From Neomesorhizobium sp963726065 (lineage in GTDB: Bacteria > Pseudomonadota > Alphaproteobacteria > Rhizobiales > Rhizobiaceae): DNA of 64,000 nucleotides. Below are positions 49,229 to 59,390 of the stretch, piece by piece. Each line of letters begins with the position of its first letter. Position 1 is the stretch's first letter. Made by a program: the position numbers and the translations under genes. The stretch lies in the NCBI GenBank assembly GCA_963726065.1, contig CAVSAU010000016.1:1-64000 (forward strand), in the 5' to 3' direction. The notes beneath the pieces were generated by a model, which saw nothing but the letters and a program-made list of their open reading frames with translations, did not search any database and was not told where the DNA came from.

Positions 49229-50719
49229 TTATTCGCCCTTTGCGGCAGCCTTCTTCTTCGGCGCAGCCTTCTTCTTTTCCGGCTCGGCAGCCGCTTCCTC
49301 GGTCGAAGCAGCTTCCTTGGCTTCTGCCTTCTTCTTCGGCGCCGCCTTCTTCTTTTCCGGCTTGGCGGTGCTGGAGGTTACCTCGTCGTCGGCCAGCAGT
49401 TCTTCCCGCGACACCTTCTTGTCGGTTACCGAGATCTGGCTCAGCAGATGGTCAACGACCTTCTCCTCGAACAGCGGTGCGCGAATATTGGTCAGCGCGG
49501 CCGGATTGTTGCGGTAGAATTCATAGATTTCCTGCTGCTGGTTGCCCGGGAAACGGCGAACCGTCTCGAACAGCGCGCGCTGCATTTCCTCGTCGCTCAC
49601 CTGGACGCCAGCCTTTTCGCCGATCTCGGCGAGAACCAGTCCGAGACGCACGCGGCGTTCGGCAAGACGCTGATATTCGGCGCGCGCCTCTTCTTCCGTC
49701 GTCTCTTCGTCGGCGAAGGTACGGCCAGCGGCTTCGAGATCACGGTTCACCTGGTTCCAGATGTTGTTGAACTCGGCTTCGACGAGGTTCGATGGGGCCT
49801 CGAAGCTGTAGCTGCCGTCGAGTGCGTCGAGCAACTCGCGCTTCACCTTCTGGCGGGTCATCTGGCCGAATTGGCTCTCGATCTGGCCACGGACGATCTC
49901 GCGCAGCCGGTCGGCCGACTCAAGGCCCAGCTTCTTGGCGACGTCGTCGTTGATTTCGGTGCTGTCCGGCTTGGAGACTTCCTTCACCTTCACGTCGAAG
50001 GTGGCGTCCTTGCCGGCGAGATGGGTCGCCTGGTAGGTTTCCGGGAAGGTCAGTGAAACGGTCTTCTCTTCGCCGGCCTTGGCGCCGATCAATTGATCTT
50101 CGAAGCCGGGGATGAACTGGCCGGAGCCAAGCACCAGGCCGAATCTTCCGCCGTGCCGCCGTCGAACGCCACGCCGTCGACCTTGCCGACATAATCAATG
50201 GTGACCTTGTCCCAGAGCTCGGCCTTGCCCTTCTTCACTTCGTACTCGCGGGCGTCGGCGGTCACCTTGCGGACCTGCTCTTCGATGTCGGCTTCCGGCA
50301 CATCATAGACCTGGCGGGTCACCTTGATGCCGGAAAAGTCCTTGATCTCGATTGCCGGGATAACTTCGTAGTTGAGCTTGAATTCGAAATCGGCGCCGCC
50401 GGCGAGGATTTTTTCGGCTTCCTTCTCGTCCTCGGTCATCACGACCTCCGGCTGCATGGCAGCCTTCTCGCCGCGGTCCGACAGGATTTCGCGGGTCGAG
50501 TTGGAAAGGATCTCGTTGACCACTTCGGCCATGAACGACTTGCCGTAGACCTTGCGCAGGTGCTGCACCGGCACCTTGCCGGGGCGGAAGCCATTGATGC
50601 GCACCTTGTTCTTGGCATCTGACAAGCCGCGCCATCAGCTTGGCTTCGAGGTCGCCCGCAGGCACGGTGACCTTGATTTCGCGCTTGAGGCCGGAGTTGA
50701 GTGTTTCGGTAACCTGCAT
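49229..50719 (-). CDS. tig: trigger factor, ribosome-bound chaperone and prolyl isomerase (two frame breaks)
   Basis: It starts MQVTETLNSGLKREIKVTVP (ATG at 50719). The ribosome-binding signature appears as INGFRPGKVP in the next frame after a break near 50628. The FKBP domain follows (VTIDYVGKVDGVAFDGGTAE, then MLGSGQFIPGFEDQ after a break near 50137). The C-terminal chaperone domain ends in an unusual lysine/alanine-rich tail with repeated EKKKAAPKKKA. It assembles to about 497 residues, the usual size in rhizobia. As a core gene with intact sequence on both sides of each break, it is good evidence for base-call errors. Confidence 0.93.
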
Positions 50720-51059
50720 AATCAAACCTTTGTTTTCACGAATGCCGAGCTCAAACGGTCCCTTACCGTTCAGCCTGCCGGAAATTCGTGCCGGAGATGG
50801 CTTCATGCGGGTGGAGAGACTTGGACGCCTGCAGCCTCGGCCGCACAGGAATCCAGGTCCTTCCCTTGTCTCTCGAAATGCCGGCAATTGTCTGTTGCTG
50901 CCGCGACACCCGAGAGCGGGGCGTCTCAACCCGTCATATTCGACACGCCTTCTGTCACACACCGCCCTTATTTTCAACTATCTTCGCATATTAGGCGGCT
51001 TGCATCGTTGGCGTCGAACATTGACAGAACAATGGCCGTGTGTGATTGCCGGGGTGCGA
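50720..51059. other. intergenic region between tig and tRNA-Leu
   Basis: No gene seen. TTGACA at 51021 with GATTGC 17 bases later is a possible promoter for the tRNA (start 51060); the -10 match is weak. Confidence 0.4.
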
Positions 51060-51144
51060 GCGGATGTGGCGGAATTGGTAGACGCCCTGGATTTAGGTTC
51101 CAGTGCCGAGAGGCGTGTAGGTTCGACTCCTATCATCCGCACCA
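51060..51144 (+). tRNA. tRNA-Leu, anticodon UAG
   Basis: The acceptor stem GCGGATG pairs with CATCCGC. The anticodon stem is CTGGA/TCCAG around loop TTTAGGT (anticodon TAG). The long variable arm TGCCGAGAGGCGT is typical of leucine tRNAs, and the T-arm is TAGG-TTCGACT-CCTA. The CCA end is encoded. Confidence 0.97.
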
Positions 51145-51590
51145 TTTCCTGACCCAAACCCGCTTCCCAAACGGCCCCTGTGGATCAGTAGCTCCCTGTC
51201 TCGGGCGGACGCATCATTTTCCCTCTCAACGAATGTCAGCGGTGAATGGCGCGCCGCTTGGCCATTTCTGCGCCGCGCTCTCTCTTCCTGCTTGTTATTA
51301 TGAGTGCCGCCGGGGACCGAACCGCAAAGCACTATTTTTGGAGCGTCCTTCGCGCCGGGCGGTGCATGATCCTTCTCCGTCCGCGATTGATCGATCAAAT
51401 CGCCCTTCACAGCAGGCTGCATTTTCCTTTTACTTTCGTCGTATAAGAAGTTCCTGCGTCGTCGCCGCCGGAATTGCGCCCATGGAATATGAAGGGCTGT
51501 GGAAGCACTCAGAAAATCTACCCAAGCCTTTGACCCTGCGGCAGTTTTCTTATTTCAGCCGCAATTCCGCCGCACCGCCTAAAATCGATT
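51145..51590. other. noncoding stretch after tRNA-Leu
   Basis: About 450 bases without a supported gene. Frames in it have no ribosome site or homology. No integrase or att-like duplication of the tRNA 3' end was noticed nearby. Confidence 0.45.
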
Positions 51591-51595
51591 AATGT

Positions 51596-51616
51596 TGCAA
51601 TGCACAATTGCATTGC
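51596..51616 (+). promoter_or_regulatory. LysR-type palindrome upstream of the DUF1127 genes
   Basis: GCAATGC-ACAATT-GCATTGC is a perfect inverted repeat about 104 bases before the first DUF1127 start. It contains TGCAA-N7-TTGCA, a T-N11-A type LysR operator. In Brucella the LysR regulator VtlR activates DUF1127 genes, so a VtlR/LsrB-like regulator is a reasonable candidate. Confidence 0.5.
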
Positions 51617-51719
51617 TGCCATGCGTCATTGGCGCTTCAAAAACCGATTGGGTGCTCCTATTTCAGGGTCACACAAAACGACGAAGCAAAAACGAACTAA
51701 AGACGAAACGAGAAAGACG

Positions 51720-51860
51720 ATGAACCTGATCCGCAACTATCGCAACTGGCGCCGCTATCGCGACACCGTGTCCGAACTGAGCCGCCTGTCGAACCGTGAA
51801 CTCACCGATCTCGGCATCACTCGCAGCGACATTCCGTTTGTCGCGCGTAAGTCGATCTGA
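51720..51860 (+). CDS. DUF1127 small protein, copy 1
   Basis: 46 residues, MNLIRNYRNWRRYRDTVSEL then LSNRELTDLGITRSDI, ending FVARKSI. It is an arginine-rich amphipathic helix followed by the conserved L(S/T)xREL(x)DLGIxRxDI block. DUF1127 proteins of this short class bind RNA or assist RNA turnover and carbon metabolism adaptation (CcaF1 of Rhodobacter is the model). It is the first gene of a unit with a second copy and three cuckoo-type RNAs. Confidence 0.92.
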   Translation: MNLIRNYRNWRRYRDTVSELSRLSNRELTDLGITRSDIPFVARKSI

Positions 51861-51884
51861 TCGAATTAAGAACGAGCAAAGAAA

Positions 51885-52024
51885 ATGAACCTGATCCGCA
51901 ACTACCGCAATTGGCGCCGTTTCCGTGAAACGGTCAACGAGCTGGACCGTCTGTCGAACCGCGAACTCTCGGACCTCGGCATCAGCCGCAGCGACATTCC
52001 TTCGTCGCCCGCAAGTCGGTCTAA
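51885..52024 (+). CDS. DUF1127 small protein, copy 2 (one base missing near the 3' end)
   Basis: The first 41 codons are nearly identical to copy 1 (MNLIRNYRNWRRFRETVNEL, LSNRELSDLGISRSDI). One base is missing in ATTCCTTCG relative to ATTCCGTTTG of copy 1. Restoring it gives FVARKSV and a stop at 52024. It lies 24 bases after copy 1 with its own start, clearly a tandem duplication. The three small RNA units begin about 15 bases downstream. Confidence 0.88.
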
Positions 52025-52040
52025 TTACGAATTCCGCCAG

Positions 52041-52152
52041 GGATCTACCTCCTCCCAGGTCCCGACGGATACGGTCAGCTTTCACCTCCTCCCGATCGCT
52101 GACCACACAAAACGGCACCCGCCGAACCTCCTCCCTCGGCGGGTGCTGTTAA
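52041..52152 (+). ncRNA. cuckoo/CcsR-like small RNA, unit 1
   Basis: Hairpin 1 has arms GGTCAGC (52073) and GCTGACC (52098) with CCTCCTCCC in its loop. Hairpin 2 has arms GCACCCGCC (52115) and GGCGGGTGC (52138), again with CCTCCTCCC in the loop, followed by TGTT as terminator. A further CTCCTCCC precedes hairpin 1. The exposed anti-Shine-Dalgarno-like motif and position behind a DUF1127 gene match the cuckoo RNA family (CcsR1-4 of Rhodobacter sphaeroides). Confidence 0.85.
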
Positions 52153-52199
52153 AATCAAGGGCCTTCGCACCCTCAAAACGGCGAAAAGAATTTCGTCAG

Positions 52200-52312
52200 A
52201 GCCTACCTCCTCCCAGGCGATGACGAATACGGTCAGCCCTCTCCTCCTCCCGAGCGCTGACCACTCTAATGCGCACCCGCCGAACCTCCTCCCTCGGCGG
52301 GTGCTGTTTCCA
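52200..52312 (+). ncRNA. cuckoo/CcsR-like small RNA, unit 2
   Basis: The second tandem copy is offset about 158 bases from unit 1. Hairpin 1 arms are GGTCAGC (52231) and GCTGACC (52256); hairpin 2 arms are GCACCCGCC (52273) and GGCGGGTGC (52296), followed by TGTTT. Three CCTCCTCCC motifs are present, one upstream and one in each loop. Stems are conserved while linkers vary. Confidence 0.87.
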
Positions 52313-52357
52313 CCAAGGGCTTTCGCACCCTCAAATGGCGAAAAGAATTTCGTCAAA

Positions 52358-52472
52358 GCCTACCTCCTCCCAGGCAATGACGAATACGGTCAGCCCTCTC
52401 CTCCTCCCGAGCGCTGACCACTCATAACGACACCCGCCGGACCTCCTCCCCCGGCGGGTGTTGTCGTTTTGG
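52358..52472 (+). ncRNA. cuckoo/CcsR-like small RNA, unit 3
   Basis: The third copy is 157 bases after unit 2. Hairpin 1 arms are GGTCAGC (52388) and GCTGACC (52413). Hairpin 2 is CACCCGCCGG/CCGGCGGGTG (52431/52451), with a compensating C-G pair added, and ends TGTCGTTTT, the strongest terminator of the three. The compensatory change supports a selected RNA structure. Confidence 0.87.
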
Positions 52473-52536
52473 GCCCTGCAGAACCCTCCCTTCCGCCGAT
52501 TGCATTTCGCTCGGCCGCGGACTAATTCCCTCCAGC

Positions 52537-53969
52537 ATGAGCGACAAAACCAATCCACGTCGATCGGCGGCGGTCTCGCCGGCTCGGAAGCCGCATGGCA
52601 GGCGCCCAGGCCGGCGTGCCGGTAATCCTGCACGAAATGCGACCGGTGCGCGGCACCGACGCGCACAAGACCGACAGTCTGGCCGAACTTGTCTGCTCCA
52701 ATTCGTTCCGCTCCGACGATGCCGAGACAAATGCGGTCGGTCTGCTGCATGCCGAGATGCGGCTTGCCGGCTCGCTGATCATGGCGTCCGGCGATGCGCA
52801 ACCAGGTTCCGGCCGGCGGCGCGCTTGCCGTCGACCGCGACGGCTTTTCCGCGGCCGTCACGGCGAGGATCGAAGCGCATCCGCTGATCACCATCGCCCG
52901 CGAGGAAATCTCCGGCCTGCCGCCCGAGGATTGGGACCAGGCGATCATCGCCACCGGCCCGCTGACGGCGCCCTCGCTGGCGCAGGCAATCGCCGCAAAG
53001 GACCGGCGCCGACGCGCTGGCCTTCTTCGATGCGATCGCCCCGATCGTGCATTTCGAGACGATCGACATGGATACCTGCTGGTTCCAGTCGCGCTACGAC
53101 AAGGTCGGGCCCGGCGGCACCGGCAAGGATTATATCAACTGCCCGATGGACAAGGCCGCAATACGAGGCCTTCGTCGCGGGCGCTGCTCGACGGCCAGAA
53201 GACCGAGTTCAAGCAGTGGGAAGGCACGCCCTATTTCGACGGCTGCCTGCCGATCGAGGTGATGGCCGAGCGCGGGCGCGGAAACGCTGCGGCACGGGCC
53301 GATGAAGCCAATGGGCCTCACCAATGCGCATAATCCGTCGGTCAAGGCCTATGCGGTCGTGCAATTGCGGCAGGACAACGCGCTGGGCACGCTCTACAAC
53401 ATGGTCGGCTTCCAGACCAAGCTGAAGCATGGCGAGCAGGTGCGCATCTTCCGCATGATTCCGGGACTCGAAAACGCCGAATTCGCCCGGCTCGGCGGCC
53501 TGCACCGCAACACCTACATCAATTCGCCGATGCTGCTCGACCCGTCGCTGCAGCTCAAGGTGCGCGCAAGGCCTGCGCTTTGCCGGCCAGATCACCGGCT
53601 GCGAAGGCTATGTCGAGAGCGCCGCGATCGGCCTGCTCGCCGGGCGCTTCGCCGCCGCCGAGCGGCTTGGCCGGCGGCCGTCGCTGCCGCCGGTCACCAC
53701 GGCCTTCGGCGCTCTGCTCAACCACATCACTGGCGGCCACATCGTTTCCGACGACGAGCCGGGCAAACGCTCGTTCCAGCCGATGAACGTCAATTTCGGG
53801 CTGTTTCCGCCACTTGAGCCCCGGAACAAATCTGCGTCCGGAAGGTTTTGAGGGCCGTTTCCGCGGCAAGGACAAATCCGTCGCCCGGAAAAATGCGATG
53901 ACCGCGCGCGCGCTTGCCCATTGCCGGGAATGGCTGGGACTGGGTGCTGCGGCCGAAGCAGCCGAATGA
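52537..53969 (+). CDS. trmFO: tRNA (uracil-54,C5)-methyltransferase TrmFO, folate/FAD dependent (multiple frame breaks)
   Basis: From MSDKTNP a damaged FAD-binding GGGLAGSEAAWQA is followed by VPVILHEMRPVRGTDAHKTD and LAELVCSNSFRSDDAETNAV with a conserved Cys. Further on come YINCPMDKA, FDGCLPIEVMAERG with the second Cys, ALGTLYNMVGFQTKLKHGEQ and GLLAGRFAAAERLG, ending AAAEAAE. About six frame breaks occur, but the assembled length (about 478) and all motifs are normal. It forms m5U54 in tRNA from methylene-tetrahydrofolate. It lies directly after the small RNA array. Confidence 0.9.
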
Positions 53970-53989
53970 AACGGTCATCTTAAGCGGTT

Positions 53990-54008
53990 CCGGTTCTTTC
54001 AGAACCGG
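53990..54008 (+). terminator. possible terminator after trmFO
   Basis: CCGGTTCT-TTC-AGAACCGG is a clean 8-base stem about 20 bases after the trmFO stop, but there is no T run. Confidence 0.45.
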
Positions 54009-54076
54009 TACTCGTTCTATCTGCCGCATTTGTGCACCCGCCAAATATTTCCAGTGGCTGTAAAATGCTTCAGCGG

Positions 54077-55022
54077 TTATTCCGCCGGTTCCGCGGTCGG
54101 CAGCCCAGGCTTGCCCGCTTCACCGGGATTTCTCCTGACATAGGCCGCCTTCAGGCTCTCCGAGGTTTCGCGCGAGCCGTCGTGGCTCCAGCCGGGCGGC
54201 TGAACAGGTAGCCGAGGCGCTGGCGCAGCGTCAGGCCCGGCGAAAACACGTCCCTGAAGATGCCGACATATTCGTGGAACGCCACTTTCAGCGGATTGAA
54301 GGTGCCGAGGTTTTTCACGATGCCGTAGCGCGGCCGGTCCTCTTCCAACTCCTCCACGAAGGTGCCGAACATGCGATCCCAGATGATCAACGTGCCGGCA
54401 TAGTTGGCGTCGAGGTAGCGCGGGTTGGTGGCGTGATGCACCCGGTGGTGCGACGGCGTGTTGAAGACGAACTCGAACCAGGCCCACATCTTGCCGATCG
54501 TCTCGGTGTGAATCCAGAACTGCCAGACCAGGTTGAAGCCGAAGACGAAGGCGATCACCGCCGGATGGAAGCCAAGCAGCACCAGCGGCGCCTGCAGGAT
54601 GAACATGCCGGTGAAGAGCCCGGTCCAGCTCTGCCGCAGCGCCGTCGACAGATTGTAGTGCTGGCTGGAATGGTGGTTGACGTGCTCGGCCCAGACCCAG
54701 CGCACGCGATGCGCGATCCGGTGATACCAGTAGTAGCGCAGGTCATCGAGCAGGAAGGCGGCGACAAAGCACCCAGACCGACAGGCCAAGGTCGAAGAAG
54801 CCGGAACTGCCACACCCAGACCAGCGCCGTGTAGGAGACGACGCCGAGCAGGATGCCGGCGACGACATTGCCGGTTCCCATCATCAGGCTGGTCAGCGTA
54901 TCGCGCGTTTCGAACGCGCCTTTGGCGCGGCCGGTGCGAACCAGCCACAGTTCGATCAGGATCGCGATGACGAAGAACGGGATCGCCAGTTCCGTCACTT
55001 TCGGAAAATCATAGATTTCCAT
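54077..55022 (-). CDS. sterol desaturase / fatty acid hydroxylase family membrane protein (frame-broken)
   Basis: It starts MEIYDFPKVTELAIPFFVIA with several membrane segments. The di-iron histidine boxes are present: HRIAH, HVNHHSSQHYN and HHRVHH. Breaks lie near 54775 and 54190, and the true C-terminus is ESLKAAYVRRNPGEAGKPGL in another frame. About 313 residues. It hydroxylates or desaturates an alkyl chain or lipid in the inner membrane; the substrate is unknown. It overlaps the preceding minus-strand gene by TGATG. Confidence 0.85.
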
Positions 55023-55457
55023 CAGGCAGGCTCTCCGGCTTTCTCGGTCAGTTGGTGCGTATCAAGCGCCCGCAATACAGCGCCGGCAATTGCTTCGTCC
55101 GCAAAACGGAAGATGCCGCCACCCCAGGTAAAATCGTTCAAGTCTATCGAAACATGTCGATCCGGCGCCGTTAATGCGGGCGATATCCTTGGGCGCAACG
55201 ATACGGGTCAGGAATTTGTCGCCCAGCACCTGGACGATGCCAACGCGCCCTTGCGCCAGTTCAAGGAATGCCGTCCCGGCGTCGCTGGTCATGTGAACGG
55301 CGGAAACTTCCTCGTCCGGAAAATCCTCCGCGAAACGGCCTCGCGCCTGATCCGGCCCGGCAAGCCTCGCCTTCACGCTGCCGCCGGTCAGATGCACGGC
55401 AAGCACGGCCGCGGTGATGCCGACGACAACCATCGCCACAAGAATGGGCAAGCTCAT
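55022..55457 (-). CDS. small membrane-anchored protein of unknown function (one frame break)
   Basis: It starts MSLPILVAMVVVGITAAVLA, an N-terminal membrane anchor. It continues VSAVHMTSDAGTAFLELAQG and FLTRIVAPKDIARI. After a break near 55160 it reads VSIDLNDFTWGGGIFRFADE, then AVLRALDTHQLTEKAGEPA to a stop overlapping the desaturase start. About 145 residues. The tight overlap implies cotranscription and perhaps shared function with the desaturase-family protein. Confidence 0.7.
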
Positions 55458-55526
55458 TTCGCTGGTTTCCTCCCGCACCGCCGGAACACCAGCGGTACCC
55501 GAGATCTAGCATGATTGACGTTTACG

Positions 55527-56385
55527 TCAAAGGAGAGCTAACGCCAACCCACGTGATGCTTTGCGCACCATCAGCCAGTGTCGACGCCAGCTGGGCATGC
55601 CGATTGTCTGGCGCAAAACCGCTGCGGGGATCGCTCTCGATGCGATCGAGATAGGCACCGGCAAGCGCGAGCGGCAGAAAGGCAGGACGCAAGCGTTTCG
55701 CGGCAAGGTCGCAGCCTGCCTTTCGAAGGCCGAAAGATGCTGCCTGGCCAGCGCCGCCATCGCCGCGACAGCGCGTGTCGCGCCGGCTTGGCTATTTGAA
55801 CTCAAAAATTCCTGCGGCGAAGTGCCGGCCGCGGCAAGAATGTCGCCGGGCACGTAGCACTGGCCGCGCGCACGGTGGATCGGCAGCAGGCGCAACAGGC
55901 CGGTGATCGCCTGCGCGCAGCCGGCATGGCCCGCAGCTTCGGCAAACTCGGGTGCGGCCGACGCATCGAGGACCATCGACGCAAGCTGGATCAGCGACGA
56001 GGCCGATCTCGCCGCAATAGCCTTCGAGATCGTTTCGCGACGGCATCGGGTCGTCGTAGAGGTCGAATATCGCGCGCATCGAGATAGTTCTGGAACGTCG
56101 CAACCGGCAGTGCATGGGTGCGGATCGCGTCGAGCAACGCCTTCGGCCAACGGGATGACCGTCGCCGGAAGCGCGACCGTCGAGCACGTCGCGCCACCAT
56201 TGCAGCCTCACCTCACCCGGCAGCGGCTCGCGGATGCGGTCGCGGATGGATGCGATTTCAACATTGAACGCATAGAGCGCAAACAGGCTTTGACGTTTGT
56301 CGTCCGGAGCATAAAGCGCGCTGAGATAGCGATCGTGATCGGCCGCGCGGACGGCTTCCATTGCATGCGTATCGGCCCTGGGCAT
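55527..56385 (-). CDS. squalene/phytoene synthase-family protein (NDUFAF6-like), frame-broken
   Basis: From about 56385 (MPRADTHAMEAVRAADHDRY) it runs through KRQSLFALYAFNVEIASIRD and GEVRLQWWRDVLDG. After two breaks it continues DLYDDPMPSRNDLEGYCGEI, YVPGDILAAAGTSPQEFLSS and SFW-type C-terminal sequence to 55527. The prenyl-synthase fold is clear, but the Asp-rich catalytic motif is only DLYDD and no isoprenoid genes are adjacent. The neighbouring Mth938 protein (NDUFAF3-like) suggests a complex I assembly role like mitochondrial NDUFAF6. Confidence 0.8.
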
Positions 56386-56386
56386 G

Positions 56387-56776
56387 TTACTCAACGGCGA
56401 TAAGTGCGGCGGCGACGGCACGGTCCTCCGCCAGAAGCACGTTGTAGGTCCTGACGGCGGCGCCGGTCGCCATGGGATCAGCCGAGATGCGAACCTCCTT
56501 GAAAGCGGCGCGCAGATCGGCCGGCAGCGGCTTCAGCTCCTTGCCCATGCCGACAAGCAGGATTTCCACGCCCGCGGCCTCGGCGAGAAGTTTGGCGAAG
56601 TCGCCAGCGGCGAGAGCCTGAGGGTCTGCCGGCTCCCAGCCATAAATGCCAGAGGGCAGACAGAGGATCGAACCGCGATGTGACATGCCGGCGAAACGAA
56701 AGCCGCCATTGCCGTAAGCGTCGATCGGCGAACGGCCGGGAAAATGCGCCTCACGGATCACAATTCCCCCGGCCAC
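56387..56776 (-). CDS. Mth938-domain protein (NDUFAF3-like)
   Basis: 129 residues, intact: IVIREAHFPGRSPIDAYGNG, FRFAGMSHRGSILCLPSGIY, VEILLVGMGKELKPLPADLR. This is the DUF498/Mth938 fold. The human homologue NDUFAF3 assembles respiratory complex I, and its conserved neighbourhood with secDF-yajC in alphaproteobacteria has been noted before. Its start is 4 bases from the end of secDF, and the squalene synthase-like gene follows immediately. Confidence 0.9.
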   Translation of the reverse strand: MAGGIVIREAHFPGRSPIDAYGNGGFRFAGMSHRGSILCLPSGIYGWEPADPQALAAGDFAKLLAEAAGVEILLVGMGKELKPLPADLRAAFKEVRISADPMATGAAVRTYNVLLAEDRAVAAALIAVE

Positions 56777-56780
56777 GACG

Positions 56781-59342
56781 TCAGGGCTTCGAGATCTGCG
56801 CGTGCGTCGGAACCACTGCCTTCTCGCCTTCCTTGATACTGTCAGGCCGGAGCTTGAACAGGATCAGCAGCGGTCCGGCCACGAAGATCGACGAATAGGT
56901 GCCGACGAGGATGCCGAAGATCATCGCGAAGGTGAACGAGCGGATGACTTCGCCGCCGAACAGATAAAGCGCGATGAGAGCAAGCAGCGTGGTCATGCCG
57001 GTGAGCACCGTACGCGACAGCGTCTGGTTCATCGACAGATCGAGTAACTGCTCGATCGGCATCTTCTTGTATCGCCGCAGATCCTCGCGCACGCGATCGT
57101 AGACGACGACGGTATCGTTGATGGAATAACCGACGATCGTCAGGATGGCTGCGATACTGGTCAGGTTGAACTCCAGTCCCGAGACGACATAGAGCCCGAC
57201 CATCATGGTCACGTCGTGCACCGTCGCGATGACGGCGCCGAGGCCGAACTGCCACTCGAACCGGAACCAGATGTAGATCAGCATCGCCACCAGCGAGGCC
57301 AGAATGCCCATCGTGCCGTAGAATGCCAGTTCGCCGGAAACGGTCGGACCGACGGATTCCACCTTGCGGAAATCATATTCGGATGCGAGCTCCGTCCTGA
57401 CCTTCTCGACAACGCTTTGTTCGGCATTGTCGCCGCCGCCCTGCCCTTCGATGCGGATCAGCAGATCGCGCGGGGAGCCGAATTCCTGCACCTGGACGTC
57501 GCCCAGATTGAGCTCGTTCAACCGCTCGCGCACGCTGCCCGGGTCGGCGGCTTCGGCCTTTGACTGCACCTCGATGCTCGAACCGCCACGGAAGTCGATG
57601 CCGTAGTTCATCTCAATCGTGAAGAACAGGACCATCGCCGCGATGGACAGCGCCGCCGAAAACGCGAATGCGTATTTGCGCCACGACATGAAAGGAACGT
57701 TCGTGTCGTCCGGCACAAATCTGACCAGCCCGTTCGGCAGTTCCTTCGGCTTCATGCGCTTCAGCCAGACGGCGATCAGCCAGCGGGTCAGCGTGAACGC
57801 CGTGAAGACCGTCGTCACGATACCGATCGCCAGGGTCACGGCAAAGCCGCGAACCGGTCCGGAACCCAGATAGAAAAGAATGACGGCGGCGATGAACGTG
57901 GTGAAGTTGGCATCGACGATCGTCGACAATGCCCGAGAGAAGCCGGAATCCAGCGATTGCACGAGTGATCGCCCGGCCCGCCGTTCTTCCCGCACACGTT
58001 CGTAGATGATGACGTTGGAATCGACCGCCATGCCGACGGTCAGCACGATACCGGCGATGCCGGGCATCGTCAGGGTCGCGCCGAGCAATGGATAGGATGG
58101 CGATGATCAGCGCGACGTTGGCAGCAAGTGCGATATTGGCGATCACGCCCAGCGTTGCCGTACGCGACAATCATGAAGCCGACGACGAGAATGCCGGCGA
58201 TCAGCGAAGCGAACTTGCCTGCGTCGATCGAAGTCGGCGCCCAGACTCGGACCGACGGTACGCTCTTCGACGATGGTCAGGTCGGCCGGCAAGCGCGCCG
58301 GCGCGCAGCAGAACAGCAAGGTCGTTGGCGCTCTGTGCGGTGAAGTTGCCGGAAATCTGGCCGGTGCCGCCAAGGATCGGTTCGCGGATCTGCGGCGCGG
58401 AAATCACCTGGTTGTCGAGGATGATGGCGAAACAGCTTGCCGACATTCTGCTGCGTCGCCTGACCGAAGCGCTGGGCGCCTTTGGCGTCGAAGCGGAACG
58501 AAACCACGGGTTCGCTGGTGCGTTGATCGAATGTCGCCTGCGCGTCGACCAGGTTTTCGCCGGAGACAATGACGCGGCTCTCGATGAGATACGGCACCGG
58601 CGGGTCGTCCATCGAGTAAAGCACGCTGGAGCCCGACGGCGGACGCCCCTCGATCGCCTCCTGCACCGGCATGGTCTGGTCGACCATCTGGAAGGTCAGC
58701 TTGGCGGTCTGGCCGAGAATTTCCTTGAGGCGCTGCGGATCCTGCAGGCCTGGCACCTGGACGAGAATGCGGTCGACGCCTTGGCGCTGAATGATCGGCT
58801 CGGTCGTGCCAAGTTCGTTGACGCGTCGACCGATGACTTCGATCGACTGGGTGACGGCAGAACTGGTGCGGTAGGTTACGCCCTCTTCGGTCAACGTGAA
58901 GCGGAGCAGACCGGGTTCCGGCTCGTCAAGCGTCCAGCTCCGTGGTGGAGCCGGTGCCGAATACACCTGACGCGACCGGCTGCGTCAGCGAAGCGAGCGC
59001 GGTCTTTGCCTGATCGACCTCGTTGGCCTCGCGGATGCGCACCTGAACGGTACGGCCGGTCCCCGAAAGTCCGGTGTAGCCGATCTTGGCATCGCGCAGC
59101 ATGGTGCGGATGTCGTCGCGCGTCGCCTGCAGGCGCTCGTTGACGAGATCCTGCTTGTCGACCTGAAGCAGGATATGCGAGCCACCCTGCAGGTCCAGAC
59201 CAAGCGTCATAGTCTGCTTCGGCGCCCAACTCGGCAATGAATCGAGAACCGATTGAGGCAACATGTTCGGCAGCGTGAACACGATGCCGGTTAAAACGAC
59301 GAACCAGATCGAGAACGTCTTCCAGGGCGAAAAATAGAGCAT
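56781..59342 (-). CDS. secDF: fused protein translocase subunit SecDF (several frame breaks)
   Basis: About 854 residues, matching fused SecDF of rhizobia. The SecD half begins MLYFSPWKTFSIWFVVLTGI and has the P1 start LGLDLQGGSHILLQVDKQDL, with TEPIIQRQGVDRILVQVPGL. The SecF half contains MNYGIDFRGGSSIEVQSKAE, VVYDRVREDLRRY and LALIALYLFGGEVIRSFTFA. Breaks cluster at 58085-58450 and near 58930. It uses proton motive force to pull exported proteins through SecYEG. It is cotranscribed with yajC. Confidence 0.93.
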
Positions 59343-59390
59343 TGTGCCTCTTCAGTAGGGTCGACCGTTCCGGTTCCGCCTTGAATGCGG

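Larger units (their letters stand above)
52044..52472 (+). repeat. three tandem units of about 157 bp carrying the cuckoo RNAs
   Basis: Each unit contains CCTCCTCCCAGG, ACGAATACGGTCAGC (or close), the two hairpins and a linker CTTTCGCACCCTCAAA then GGCGAAAAGAATTTCGTCA. The linkers between units are also nearly identical, so the array arose by tandem duplication of an RNA plus its spacer. Confidence 0.88.

Noticed and set aside
51060..51144. tRNA-Leu as integration site of an island
   Set aside because: No integrase gene follows and I saw no repeat of the tRNA 3' end downstream.
52044..52472. CRISPR array
   Set aside because: Three direct units are present, but each is 157 bp with two stable hairpins and near-identical linkers; there are no variable spacers and no cas genes.
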